DNA from: Geminicoccus harenae
Lineage (GTDB): Bacteria; Pseudomonadota; Alphaproteobacteria; Geminicoccales; Geminicoccaceae
Direction: 5' to 3'
NCBI RefSeq assembly: GCF_019800005.1
Contig: NZ_JABGCL010000001.1
Location: 239,641 to 303,640 of the forward strand
DNA length: 64,000 nt
Under the pieces are notes generated by a model. The model was not told the DNA's origin and made no database searches. It worked only from the letters and a program-made list of their open reading frames with translations. The position numbers were made by a program, and so were the translations under genes. Positions 1 through 7,918 of this stretch are shown here, one piece after another. Position 1 is the first letter of the stretch, and each line of letters starts with the position of its first letter.

Positions 1-1
1 C

Positions 2-160
2 CTGCACCTGTCGGGGTTCCTGGTCTGCTCGGCGATCCTGATCGGGCTGGCTCTGCTGGCGCACCGGATCGCGCGCACCAACAAGCTGCTCTCCCAGTAC
101 CCGTGGTTGTACGAGCGGGCCGGGCCGTTCGCCGTCCGAGAGCGTTCCGGCGGCGCATGA
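2..160 (+). CDS. C-terminal fragment of an unidentified membrane protein
   Basis: An open frame enters from the left edge and stops at 158-160, giving the last 52 residues of a protein. They hold one hydrophobic helix (about residues 5-20) followed by a basic, probably cytoplasmic tail rich in Arg and Lys. The start lies outside the window and the family cannot be named. A 6-bp stem with a CTTG loop (163-178, GTCCCG/CGGGAC) follows the stop and may end the transcript, but it has no T-run. Codon use matches the neighbours, so this is likely a real gene end. Confidence 0.5.
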   Translation: MHLSGFLVCSAILIGLALLAHRIARTNKLLSQYPWLYERAGPFAVRERSGGA

Positions 161-286
161 AGGTCCCGCTTGCGGGACGATTAAGCGGCGTTAAAGTCGC
201 AGAAGTTGGCGCGCCCGACCCGCGGTCGAGGGCGGGGCGCCGTGAAGTGGATCGGTGGGCTTTTTCGAAAGCGGGAGCAAAAAATT

Positions 287-1405
287 ATGCAGCTTTCCAG
301 GTGGATGACCGGGGCGACCTTCGCCGCAGCGCTGCTGGGCAGCACGGCGATGGCGCAGGCCGAAATCGTGATCGCTTCCGCAGGTCCCATGACCGGCGCC
401 TATGCCGCGTTCGGCGAGCAGTTGCGCCGTGGTGCGGAACAGGCCGTCAAGGACATCAATGCTGCCGGCGGGGTGAACGGCGAGCAGCTCCGGCTCGCGA
501 TCGGCGACGATGCCTGTGATCCCAAGCAGGCGGTGGCGGTTGCCAACGACCTGGCCGACCAGGGTGCGGTGTTCGTGGCCGGCCATTTCTGCTCCGGTTC
601 CTCGATCCCGGCCGGCGACGTCTATGCCGAGCAGGGCATACTGCAGATCTCGCCCGCCTCGACCAACCCCGCCTATACCGAGGGCCCGTTCGAGAACGGC
701 ATCACCACCGTGTTCCGGACCTGCGGCCGTGACGACCAGCAGGGCGACTTCGCCGGCAAGTGGATGGCGGAGAACTTCAAGGGCAAGAACGTCGCGGTGA
801 TCCACGACAAGTCGACCTACGGCAAGGGCCTGGCCGACCTGACCAAGCAGTTCATGAACGAAGGCGGGCTCCAGGAGGTCTCCTACGAGGCGATCACCGC
901 CGGGGACAAGGACTTCACCGCGCTGATCACCAAGCTGAAGTCGCAGAACGTCGAGGCGATCTATTTCGGCGGCTACCATACCGAGGCGGCGCTGATCGCC
1001 CGCCAGGCGGCCGAGCAGGGCCTCAACGCCCCGCTGTTCTCGGGCGATGCGCTGAACACGATCGAGTACGCGCAGCTCGCCGGCCCGGCGTCGGACGGCA
1101 CCCGGTTCACCAACGCCGCCGAGGCGCGCAACCTGCCGACCGCGCAGAAGGTGGTCGAGGAGTTCAAGGCCAGCGGCTACGACCCGGAGGGCTATACGCT
1201 CTCGACCTATGCCGCGGTGCAGGTCTGGGCGGCGGCGGCCAACGAGGCCGGCACCACCGATGCCGCCCAGGTCGCCGAGACGATGCGCTCCAAGCGCTGG
1301 GACACGGTGATCGGCTCGATCGGCTTCGACGAGAAGGGTGATCTCACCGAGAACACCTATGTCTGGTTCGAGTACAAGGACGGGGCCTACACCCAGGTCC
1401 AGTAG
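287..1405 (+). CDS. Branched-chain amino acid ABC transporter substrate-binding protein (LivK-like)
   Basis: This is a 372-residue periplasmic binding protein of the Leu/Ile/Val (type I fold) family. The ATG at 287 was chosen because GGGAG (273-277) precedes it and it opens directly on a signal peptide (basic MQLSRW, hydrophobic core, AMAQA cleavage site near residue 24). The mature part begins with EIVIASAGPMTG, the usual first strand of LivJ/LivK. The protein would hand an amino acid or amide to a LivHMGF permease, but no permease or ATPase gene is in the window, so it is an orphan here. An M20 amidohydrolase follows behind a terminator, so the ligand might be an N-acyl amino acid or amide (inference). 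Ligand specificity cannot be read from the sequence. Confidence 0.9.
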   Translation: MQLSRWMTGATFAAALLGSTAMAQAEIVIASAGPMTGAYAAFGEQLRRGAEQAVKDINAAGGVNGEQLRLAIGDDACDPKQAVAVANDLADQGAVFVAGHFCSGSSIPAGDVYAEQGILQISPASTNPAYTEGPFENGITTVFRTCGRDDQQGDFAGKWMAENFKGKNVAVIHDKSTYGKGLADLTKQFMNEGGLQEVSYEAITAGDKDFTALITKLKSQNVEAIYFGGYHTEAALIARQAAEQGLNAPLFSGDALNTIEYAQLAGPASDGTRFTNAAEARNLPTAQKVVEEFKASGYDPEGYTLSTYAAVQVWAAAANEAGTTDAAQVAETMRSKRWDTVIGSIGFDEKGDLTENTYVWFEYKDGAYTQVQ

Positions 1406-1478
1406 GCAGGAGGCCGCCGCGCGCGGCCAGGGGCCTCCTTGGGTGCTGCCCTGGCCGGCATCCGGCTGTTACAAGGAA

Positions 1479-1512
1479 GGGAGCCCGGCCTCGGGCTCCC
1501 TTTCACGTTTTT
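1479..1512 (+). terminator. Rho-independent terminator after the binding-protein gene
   Basis: A perfect 9-bp GC-rich stem (GGGAGCCCG / CGGGCTCCC, 1479-1500) with a GCCT loop is followed by a T-rich stretch (TTTCACGTTTTT). It lies 73 bases after the binding-protein stop and just before the amidohydrolase, so it should separate the two units or allow partial read-through. Confidence 0.8.
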
Positions 1513-1538
1513 GGACCAGTTCCCGAGCGGAGTGATCG

Positions 1539-2714
1539 ATGCGAATACCTGCGGCAATAGAGGCCCTCGTGCCGGAAGTGACGGCCTGGCGGCAGCATCT
1601 GCACGCGCATCCGGAGCTGGGCTACGAGGAGCATGCGACCCAGGCCTTCCTGGCCGAGAAGCTCAAGGAGTTCGGCGTCGACGAGGTGGTGGCCGGCATG
1701 GGCGGCACCGGCGTGGTCGGCCTGATCCGGGGCAGGCGGCCGGGCAACCGGGCGATCGGCCTGCGCGCCGACATCGACGCCCTGCCGATCACCGAGCTGA
1801 CCGGCAAGCCCTATGCCTCGACCAATCCCGGGCGGATGCATGCCTGCGGCCATGACGGCCACACCGCCATGCTGCTGGGGGCTGCCAAGCACCTGGCGGC
1901 GACGCGCGACTTCGCCGGCTCGGTGGTGGTGATCTTCCAGCCGGCCGAGGAAGGCGGTGCCGGGGCCAAGCGGATGCTGGAGGACGGCCTGTTCCAGCGC
2001 TTCCCGGTCGAGGTGGTGTACGGGCTGCACAACTGGCCGCAGATGCCGGTCGGCACCTTCGCCATGCACCAGGGCCCGGCCATGGCCGGCACCGACGAGA
2101 TCCGCATCGAGCTGGCCGGCAAGGGCTGCCATGCCGCGATGCCCAACACCGGGATCGACCCGATCGTGGCGGCCGCCCAGCTCGTCTCGGCCCTCCAGAA
2201 CATCATCAGCCGCGAGACCGACCCGATGGACCGCGCGGTCCTGTCGGTCACTGCGATCAATGCCGGCACCGCCTTCAACGTCGTGCCCGACACGGCGACG
2301 CTGAAGGGCACGGTGCGCACCTTCCGCGCCGACACGCGCGAGCGGATCATCGGCCGCATCCGGCAGATGGTGGAGGCGTTCGGCCAAGCGTTCGGGGTGC
2401 GCGCCGAATTGCACCACCGGCCCGGCTACCCGCCGACCATCAACCATCCCGAGCAACGTGACTTCGGTGCCGCGGTCGCCGCCGAGGTGGTGGGTGCCGA
2501 GAACGTCGTGCGCGATCCCCTGCCGTCGATGGGCGGCGAGGACTTCTCCTTCATGCTGGAACAGGTCCCGGGTGCCTATATCTGGATGGGCATCGGCGGC
2601 TTCGAGGAGGGGCGGGTGCTGCACAATGCCCGCTACGACTTCAACGACGCCGCCCTGCCGGTGGGCATGGCCTGGTGGACCGGGCTGGTCGACCGGCACT
2701 TGGCGGCCGGCTGA
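1539..2714 (+). CDS. M20 family metallo-amidohydrolase (hippurate hydrolase / N-acyl-amino acid hydrolase type)
   Basis: This 391-residue M20D peptidase-family amidohydrolase hydrolyses the amide bond of N-acyl amino acids or related amides. The di-metal site is visible: HACGHDGH at 101-108 (Cys103 and His105), the acidic pair in QPAEEGG (Glu137/Glu138), and a later His in the LHNWP segment. The length matches HipO/IAA-amino-acid hydrolases (about 380-400). The protein lacks a signal peptide and should be cytoplasmic. It follows the orphan binding protein in the same direction, which suggests uptake and hydrolysis of the same compound, although a terminator intervenes. The exact substrate is unknown. 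Confidence 0.9.
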   Translation: MRIPAAIEALVPEVTAWRQHLHAHPELGYEEHATQAFLAEKLKEFGVDEVVAGMGGTGVVGLIRGRRPGNRAIGLRADIDALPITELTGKPYASTNPGRMHACGHDGHTAMLLGAAKHLAATRDFAGSVVVIFQPAEEGGAGAKRMLEDGLFQRFPVEVVYGLHNWPQMPVGTFAMHQGPAMAGTDEIRIELAGKGCHAAMPNTGIDPIVAAAQLVSALQNIISRETDPMDRAVLSVTAINAGTAFNVVPDTATLKGTVRTFRADTRERIIGRIRQMVEAFGQAFGVRAELHHRPGYPPTINHPEQRDFGAAVAAEVVGAENVVRDPLPSMGGEDFSFMLEQVPGAYIWMGIGGFEEGRVLHNARYDFNDAALPVGMAWWTGLVDRHLAAG

Positions 2715-2837
2715 GCCCTCGGGACTTGGCCCCGTGCGCCGGGCACCCCCTGGCGCATCTCCCGGCGGACAAGCCCACTTCCGGGATGGTTAGGAAGTCC
2801 TTAAGCTCTGCTTCGTGACAGTCATGAGGCAGGCTGG

Positions 2838-3386
2838 ATGCAGCGCGAACGTTACCCGGGGGAGCAGCGCGGCCTGACCCTGTTCCTCGGCGAGCTGCAG
2901 CCCGTCGTGGAGCTGATGCTGGGCGAGGACCATCTGCTGTGGCACGCGATCCGCCGTGCCCTGCAGAAGGGCACGCTGGAGGCACTCCGCCATGCCCGGC
3001 AGGTGTTCAACCACCAGCCGCGCGAGATCAAGCAGCTGCTGTCGCTGGGCATGGTCGAGGACGGGCCGGCCAAGGTGCCCAGCCGCGACGACCTGCTCGA
3101 CGGCTATGCCGCCCGCGAGCCGGAGGAGTTCGTCAGCTTTGACCTCGCCTCCACCGCGGAGGGGGACGAGCCGATGGTGCGGCTGCGCCACGAGCTGGTC
3201 GACATCCCGGCGGTGCGGGTCATGGTCCGGCCCGGCACGCTACCGAGCAGTGCGGCTGCCAAGCTGCGCGCCATTGCCGACCTGATCGAGCGCGACCGCC
3301 GCCTCCTGTCCCAGCGCTTCTGGGCGGACCGGCAGCTCCATGTCGAGCCGGTCGATCCCGGCAGCGCCGGACGCGAACGCCGCTGA
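2838..3386 (+). CDS. Conserved-looking hypothetical protein, cytoplasmic, 182 aa
   Basis: I do not recognise this family. The protein is soluble, charged, and has neither signal peptide nor membrane segment. The ATG at 2838 has a purine-rich GAGGCAGG just upstream. The first half looks helical (LGELQPVVELMLGEDHLLWHAIRRAL) and the C-terminus is basic. It ends 2 bases before the GTG of the flavoprotein, so the two are surely cotranscribed and probably translationally coupled. A partner or accessory role for the oxidoreductase is only a guess. Confidence 0.7.
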   Translation: MQRERYPGEQRGLTLFLGELQPVVELMLGEDHLLWHAIRRALQKGTLEALRHARQVFNHQPREIKQLLSLGMVEDGPAKVPSRDDLLDGYAAREPEEFVSFDLASTAEGDEPMVRLRHELVDIPAVRVMVRPGTLPSSAAAKLRAIADLIERDRRLLSQRFWADRQLHVEPVDPGSAGRERR

Positions 3387-3388
3387 CC

Positions 3389-4495
3389 GTGCTGCGGGTC
3401 GAGGTCGCAGTCGTCGGCGCCGGGATCGCCGGGGCCAGTGCTGCGGCCCGGATCGCACCGCACCGTTCCGTCTGCCTGCTGGAACGCGAGGCACAGCCCG
3501 GGACCCACGCGTCCGGGCGCTCCGCCACCATGTTCGCCACCGCCTACGGCAATCGGCTGGTGCGCCGCCTGGCGCTGGCCAGCCAGGCGTTCCTGGCCGA
3601 TGCCGGCCATCCCGGCGGTCCGCTCCTGCACCCGCGCGGCATGCTGCATGTCGCCTCGCCCGGCCAGGAGGCGCTGCTGGAGGCCTTTGCCGCCGAGACC
3701 GGCCTGGCAAGGCTGGCGGCGGGCGAGGTGCTGGATCTGGTGCCGATCCTCCGGCCGGAGGCGGTGATCGGCGGCGTGCTCGATCGTGCCGCCGCGGCGA
3801 TCGACGACCACCGCTTTCTCCAGCTCTGCCTGCGCAGCCTCAAGGCGGCGGGCGGCACGCTACGGTGCAATGCCGAGGTGACCGGCATCGAGCCTGTCGG
3901 CAGCGGCTACCGGCTCGCCACCTCCGCCGGCCTGGTCGAGGCGGAGCTGGTGGTGAATGCCGCCGGTGCCTGGGCCGACGGGCTGGCGCGGCTGGCAGGG
4001 ATGCCGCCCTTGGGCCTGAAGGCACTGCGCCGCACCGCGGTGACGGTGGACCCGCCGCCGGGCAGCGACCCGTCCGGCTGGCCGATGGCGATCGACATCG
4101 CCGAGACATGGTACTTCAAGCCCGAGGGCGGCCGCCTGCTCCTGTCGCCGGCCGATGCGACCGAGGTGCCGCCGCAGGACGTCCACGCCGAGGAATGGGA
4201 CGTGGCGGTGGCGATCGACCGCTATGCCCGCCTGACCGGCCACGAGCCGCGGCGCATCCACCATCGCTGGGCAGGCCTGCGCAGCTTCGTGCCCGACCAC
4301 TCGCCGGTGGTGGGCTGCCTGCCCGGGCACGACCGCTTCCTCTGGCTGGCCGGGCAGGGTGGTGCCGGATTCATGACCGCACCGGCGTTGGCCGAGATCG
4401 CCGCCGCCCTGGCCACGGGGCGGGACGTGCCGGACGAGCTGCGGGCCCTGCTGGCGGAACTGTCGCCGGCGCGGCTGGCCACGATCGACGGGTAA
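3389..4495 (+). CDS. FAD-dependent oxidoreductase, DAO (D-amino acid oxidase / GlpD-like) family
   Basis: This 368-residue flavoprotein begins at GTG 3389, immediately after the preceding stop. The dinucleotide-binding motif GAGIAG is at residues 10-15, and the distal segment ends in the usual GQGGAGFMTAPA, which closes the FAD site in DAO-fold enzymes. Such enzymes oxidise amino acids, sarcosine, glycerol-3-phosphate or hydroxy acids. The length and the absence of membrane helices suggest a soluble glycine/D-amino-acid-oxidase-like enzyme. The substrate cannot be assigned. The neighbouring amidohydrolase would fit an amino-acid-derived substrate. Confidence 0.85.
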   Translation: MLRVEVAVVGAGIAGASAAARIAPHRSVCLLEREAQPGTHASGRSATMFATAYGNRLVRRLALASQAFLADAGHPGGPLLHPRGMLHVASPGQEALLEAFAAETGLARLAAGEVLDLVPILRPEAVIGGVLDRAAAAIDDHRFLQLCLRSLKAAGGTLRCNAEVTGIEPVGSGYRLATSAGLVEAELVVNAAGAWADGLARLAGMPPLGLKALRRTAVTVDPPPGSDPSGWPMAIDIAETWYFKPEGGRLLLSPADATEVPPQDVHAEEWDVAVAIDRYARLTGHEPRRIHHRWAGLRSFVPDHSPVVGCLPGHDRFLWLAGQGGAGFMTAPALAEIAAALATGRDVPDELRALLAELSPARLATIDG

Positions 4496-4511
4496 GCTCC
4501 CGGCAGGGAGC
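4496..4511. terminator. Short inverted repeat between convergent genes
   Basis: GCTCCC-GGCA-GGGAGC forms a 6-bp stem right after the flavoprotein stop and 15 bases before the convergent DUF2165 stop. No T-run follows on either strand, so termination is plausible but weak. Confidence 0.35.
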
Positions 4512-4525
4512 CCCAGGTGCTGCCG

Positions 4526-5059
4526 TCAGCCTTCCGGGCCGGTCAGGTGCAACAGCGCCAGGCCGATCAGGAGCAGGAAGATCGCGGCCTTGTCCTGGCC
4601 GTTCCAGGTCTGGGACTGCCACATGGCGAACCATTCGCCACCGATCACGATGAAGCCCAGCCCGTAGAGCAGGAGGCCCAGGGTAAGGCCGGCGACCGCC
4701 CAGCTGCGGGCGACCAGGTAGGCCGGCCGGTCGGCCCGCAGCGTGCGCCCGAGCCGAAGGACGCCGATCCACAGCACCGCCGCCGTCGCCACCTGCCACA
4801 GGATGATCAGGCCGAAGGCGAGGCGCTGCAGCCAGGGGTCGGTGATCGCCCGCCACATCAGGCGGCTGTCGCCGAACGTCGTGTCCATAGCCAGGACGTG
4901 CTGGACGAACGGCCAGTTGCCGCCGGGGTCGGTGAGGTTGCCGAGCGCCACCAGGGTGAAGAACAGGGCGACGGTGACGACGCCGGCCAGCCGCGACAGG
5001 CGCAGGACGAGCACGTCCACGGCCGGTCTAGCGGCGGCCGGGGCAGGGGATGACGGCAT
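4526..5059 (-). CDS. DUF2165 family small integral membrane protein
   Basis: This 177-residue protein has four predicted membrane helices and the conserved loop between the first two with NLTDPGGNWPFVQHVLAMDT, typical of DUF2165 proteins. The last helix ends in a short LTGPEG tail. The function of the family is unknown. It lies downstream of trcR on the same strand with only 21 bases between them and is probably cotranscribed with it. Confidence 0.85.
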   Translation of the reverse strand: MPSSPAPAAARPAVDVLVLRLSRLAGVVTVALFFTLVALGNLTDPGGNWPFVQHVLAMDTTFGDSRLMWRAITDPWLQRLAFGLIILWQVATAAVLWIGVLRLGRTLRADRPAYLVARSWAVAGLTLGLLLYGLGFIVIGGEWFAMWQSQTWNGQDKAAIFLLLIGLALLHLTGPEG

Positions 5060-5080
5060 GCACGGCCCGTGCCGCCGGCA

Positions 5081-5677
5081 TCACTCGAAGATCGGCGCCT
5101 GCATCTCCTCGCCGTCCTCGGGCGGCAGCGGCTCGGTGCGCACCGCCTTGGGGTTGGCGACCCGGGCGCGCGCCACCGCGTCGTCCAGCTCGAGCTGCGA
5201 GCACAGGCCCAGCAGGACCGGGTCGCGCGGGCGGATGTCCTGGCTCTTCCAGTGGGTGCGGTCGCGCACCTGCTGGATCGTGTTCTTGGTGGTGCCCAGC
5301 AGCTTGCAGATCTGCTGCTCGGACAGTTCGGGGTGGTTGCGCAACAGCCAGGCGATGCCGTCGGGCCGGTCCTGCCGCTTGGAAAGCGGCGTGTAGCGCG
5401 GCTCCTTCTTCTTCGGCACGAGCTTGGTGTCGGCGATCGAGCGCTGCAGGCGCAGCCGCGCATTCGGGTCCTTCGAGACCCGGTCGATCTCCTGGCGCGT
5501 CAGCATGCCGGCACCGATCGGGTCCAGCCCGCGCACCCCGGCATTCACCTCGCCGTCCGCGATCCCCTTGATCTCGAGCGTGTGCAGGCCGGTGAACTCG
5601 GCGATCTGCTCGAAGGTCAAACCGGTGTTCTCCACGAGCCATACGGCCGTGGCTTTCGGCATCAGCGGGCGATCCAT
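5081..5677 (-). CDS. trcR: DUF1013 protein / cell-cycle transcriptional regulator TrcR
   Basis: This 198-residue protein belongs to a family (DUF1013, named TrcR in current annotation) that is near-universal in Alphaproteobacteria and is linked to transcription of cell-cycle genes. The N-terminal part (TAVWLVENTGLTFEQIAEFTGLH) and a second segment (LRNHPELSEQQICKLLGTTKNTIQQVRDRTHW) both look like helix-turn-helix units. The C-terminus is acidic. The ATG at 5677 is preceded by GAAGGTGG. A strong hairpin lies in the leader (see 5704-5738). The presence of this gene is one of the better clues to the class of the organism. Confidence 0.9.
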   Translation of the reverse strand: MDRPLMPKATAVWLVENTGLTFEQIAEFTGLHTLEIKGIADGEVNAGVRGLDPIGAGMLTRQEIDRVSKDPNARLRLQRSIADTKLVPKKKEPRYTPLSKRQDRPDGIAWLLRNHPELSEQQICKLLGTTKNTIQQVRDRTHWKSQDIRPRDPVLLGLCSQLELDDAVARARVANPKAVRTEPLPPEDGEEMQAPIFE

Positions 5678-5703
5678 CGATCCACCTTCTTCCTCGAAAC
5701 GAC

Positions 5704-5738
5704 GACGCGGCGCCCCCTGGCCGGAGGTGCGCCGCGTC
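5704..5738 (-). promoter_or_regulatory. 10-bp hairpin in the leader of trcR
   Basis: GACGCGGCGC (5704-5713) pairs perfectly with GCGCCGCGTC (5729-5738) around a 15-base loop with a further CCT/AGG pairing. In the direction of trcR it lies 27-61 bases before the ATG and about 60 bases after the SDR stop. It could terminate SDR read-through or form a structured 5' leader. No T-run is visible. Confidence 0.45.
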
Positions 5739-5798
5739 GCATGGGCACAATTCCAGGCGCTCTATTGACGGAACGCCCGGCACGGTTCAAGCGGCGTC

Positions 5799-6890
5799 TC
5801 AGTCGGGCACCGGAACGGTATAGTTGAGACCGAGCCGGCCGCCGTCAATGTAGACGGTCTGCCCCGTGACATAGGCGGCATCGTCCGAGGCCAGGAACAG
5901 GACGACGCGGGCCACCTCGTCCGGCTCGCCGCAGCGCCCCAGCGGGGTGCGCGCCAGCACCTTCGTCCGCGCCGCCTGGTCGACCATGATCGTCTTGAGC
6001 ATGTCGGTCATGATCGAGCCGGGGCCCACCCCGTTCACCCGGATGCCCTTGTCGGCCAGCGCCAGGGCCGTGACGTTGGTGAGCTGGTTCAGCCCGCCCT
6101 TGCTGACATTGTAGGGGGTCTGGTTCGGGATCGCGAGGACCGCGTTGACCGAGGACATGTTGACGATGGCACCGCCCTTGCCCTGCTCGACCATGACCCG
6201 GGCCGCCGCCTGGCTGCACAGGAAGGCGCCCTTGAGGTTGACGCGCAACACGGTGTCGAAGTCGGCCTCGTCCAGGTCCAGGAAGTCGCCGGCCCGGATG
6301 ATCCCGGCATTGTTGACCAGCACGTCGATGCCGCCGCCAAAGTTCCTGGCAGCCTCGACCATGGCCAGGACCGCTGCCTTGTCGCCGACATCGGTCGCAT
6401 GGAACAGGGCCTGGGTACCCCGGTCGCGCAGCTCGGCAGCGAGGCGCTCGCCCTGGCCCGCGTCGACATCGGCGATCACGACCCGGGCACCCTCGGCGGC
6501 GAACGCCTCGACGCAGGCGCGCCCGATCCCCTGCGCGGCACCGGTCACGATCACGGTCTTGTCGGTAAAGCGCATCCTCATCCCATCCTCGGCAAACTGC
6601 GCGCCGGTCGCCTCGATCACGACCCGCACGTCGTCCCGCTCCGCGGCCACGTCCTGCAGCACGTCCAGCACCGCGTCCAGCCCGCTGCCGCGAGGGTGGC
6701 GCCAGACGATCTCGAACGGGCCCGGCGCATCGGTGCTGAGCACGTCGAACAGGGCGTCCAGGTTGCGTACCGCCCCTGCCGGCAGGTCCGCGAGCGTGGC
6801 CAGCCGGTCGAACGCCGCCTGGCGCGTGGGCAGGTCCGCGCCGACCAGGACGCGCCGCACGGATGACCCCTCCCGGCCGCCTGCGGTCAT
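5799..6890 (-). CDS. Barstar-family domain fused in frame to a short-chain dehydrogenase/reductase
   Basis: One uninterrupted 363-codon frame encodes two recognisable parts. Residues about 12-93 match barstar: the NLDALFD segment (43-49) keeps both aspartates (Asp45, Asp49) that correspond to barstar Asp35 and Asp39, which contact barnase. Residues 106-363 form a complete classical SDR: TGAAQGIG (116-123), NNAG (193-196), Ser247, Tyr260 and Lys264. The ATG at 6888-6890 overlaps the stop of the RNase gene upstream (ATGA), as expected for a coupled immunity gene. An internal start (ATG at residue 104 or 106, preceded by GAGGATGGG) could also yield SDR alone. Whether the cell makes the fusion, the separate SDR, or both is not decidable here. 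The SDR substrate is unknown. Confidence 0.85.
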   Translation of the reverse strand: MTAGGREGSSVRRVLVGADLPTRQAAFDRLATLADLPAGAVRNLDALFDVLSTDAPGPFEIVWRHPRGSGLDAVLDVLQDVAAERDDVRVVIEATGAQFAEDGMRMRFTDKTVIVTGAAQGIGRACVEAFAAEGARVVIADVDAGQGERLAAELRDRGTQALFHATDVGDKAAVLAMVEAARNFGGGIDVLVNNAGIIRAGDFLDLDEADFDTVLRVNLKGAFLCSQAAARVMVEQGKGGAIVNMSSVNAVLAIPNQTPYNVSKGGLNQLTNVTALALADKGIRVNGVGPGSIMTDMLKTIMVDQAARTKVLARTPLGRCGEPDEVARVVLFLASDDAAYVTGQTVYIDGGRLGLNYTVPVPD

Positions 6891-7324
6891 TCCGGCACCT
6901 CATGGAAGCTGTCGTAATGGTCGATCGTGACGAAGATCAGGCCGTCATTGGAGAAGACCAGCCGCTTGGCACCGCGCCGGCCGCAGGCGAAGTCGAGATC
7001 GGCCTCCTGCCAGCGCCGGCCCTTGCGGTCGGGCAGGAGGCCCTCGCGATTGCCGAACCGGTCGCCGCCGATCGCATGGTCATCGGCCACGTCGCACAGA
7101 TCGCTGCCTGGCCGCCAGCCCAGCCGACGAGCCTCGCGCTTGGTGATCCAGCGCTCGGGCAATTCGCCGTCCTCACGGATGGCGGAGACCGCCGCCACGA
7201 AGCCGTCCAGGTCGCGCAGCCCCAGGGAGCGGCCGAACGCGCGCAGCTCGGCCACGTCGCCCAGCGCCAGTGCCGGCAGCAGGGCCAGGAGCAGAACCAG
7301 TAGCAGGGGAAGGATGCGCCGCAT
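6887..7324 (-). CDS. Secreted barnase-type guanyl-specific ribonuclease
   Basis: This 145-residue protein starts with a typical signal peptide (MRR, long Leu/Ala core, ALA-LGD cleavage near residue 20). The mature part aligns with barnase over its whole length. Every catalytic residue is kept: Lys62, Glu107, Arg117, Arg121 and His136 correspond to barnase Lys27, Glu73, Arg83, Arg87 and His102. The hallmark segments ITKREA, IGGDRFGNREG, RRWQEAD and DHYDSF are present. It should be an active, exported endoribonuclease. Its stop overlaps the ATG of the barstar-SDR gene, so toxin and inhibitor are coupled. The start at 7324 was chosen for the signal peptide. Longer in-frame starts (7396, 7504) exist but would bury it. 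Confidence 0.9.
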   Translation of the reverse strand: MRRILPLLLVLLLALLPALALGDVAELRAFGRSLGLRDLDGFVAAVSAIREDGELPERWITKREARRLGWRPGSDLCDVADDHAIGGDRFGNREGLLPDRKGRRWQEADLDFACGRRGAKRLVFSNDGLIFVTIDHYDSFHEVPE

Positions 7325-7643
7325 CACCGTCGACCAGATGGAGCCGAAGCCCGTCGGACCGGGCCAAGCGCGGCCCGATAAAGAACGCCGCGCCATCAGC
7401 CGGACGTTACCGTCGGGGGATGACGCGGCGTCAAGGTGGTACGTGCGACAATCTCCATTTGGGGGGCCGGGAGGCCGATGGCAACCATCGAGAACCGCTT
7501 TCAACCGAAGAAAACGGTGACAAAGCGTGACATACCGACATCAGAACGTAACCATCGGCCGATGCGGCGCCGAGAACGGTTGCGTGGTGGGCCAGCACGG
7601 GATTAACGCCGCTTGACGCCGTGAATTCCCCGAGGTCTGCGCC
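7325..7643. other. Divergent intergenic region between the RNase and a small HTH gene
   Basis: About 320 bases hold no convincing gene. They include a short perfect inverted repeat CGATGG-CAA-CCATCG (7476-7490) and a relatively AT-rich patch around 7500-7560, where promoters for both directions could lie. Upstream of the HTH gene a TTGACG element is visible near 7610. Confidence 0.5.
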
Positions 7644-7826
7644 ATGCTCATCCAGCCACTGCTGACGGTGCGCGAAGTGGCCGAGATTCTGAAACTCAAG
7701 GAAAGCACGATCCGGCAGATGATCAGTGCCGGCAAGCTGCGCGCCATCAAGTTCGGGCGCGAATGGCGCGTGACGCAGCACGACCTCGCCGCCTGCCTCG
7801 ACACCCACGCCACCAGGCCAGCCTGA
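7644..7826 (+). CDS. Small excisionase/MerR-type helix-turn-helix DNA-binding protein
   Basis: This 60-residue protein is essentially one winged HTH of the excisionase (HTH_17) family: LTVREVAEILKLKESTIRQMI then GKLRAIKFGREWRVTQHDL. Such proteins bind DNA as small regulators or recombination directionality factors. No integrase, attachment site or phage gene is nearby, so a stand-alone regulator is more likely. GAGG lies 8 bases before the ATG. The target is unknown. The adjacent RNase/immunity operon, read the other way, is one candidate. Confidence 0.8.
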   Translation: MLIQPLLTVREVAEILKLKESTIRQMISAGKLRAIKFGREWRVTQHDLAACLDTHATRPA

Positions 7827-7877
7827 CCCCGCCCGCAGCGCGACCGCCAGGCGCATGGTCCTGTGCCCTGCACCTCG

Positions 7878-7900
7878 AGCCCGTCAGCGGCTGACGGGCT
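7878..7900. terminator. Bidirectional terminator hairpin between convergent genes
   Basis: AGCCCGTCAG (7878-7887), loop CGG, CTGACGGGCT (7891-7900): a perfect 10-bp stem between the HTH gene and the convergent amidohydrolase. There is only a short TT after the stem, so efficiency is uncertain. Confidence 0.6.
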
Positions 7901-7918
7901 TCGGGCGAGGCCTCGGCG

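Noticed and set aside
163..178. Rho-independent terminator after the first fragment
   Set aside because: The stem is short and no T-run follows, so it is only mentioned with the gene.
7644..7826. Excisionase of an integrated element
   Set aside because: No integrase, attachment repeats or phage genes are nearby. A stand-alone HTH regulator is more likely.
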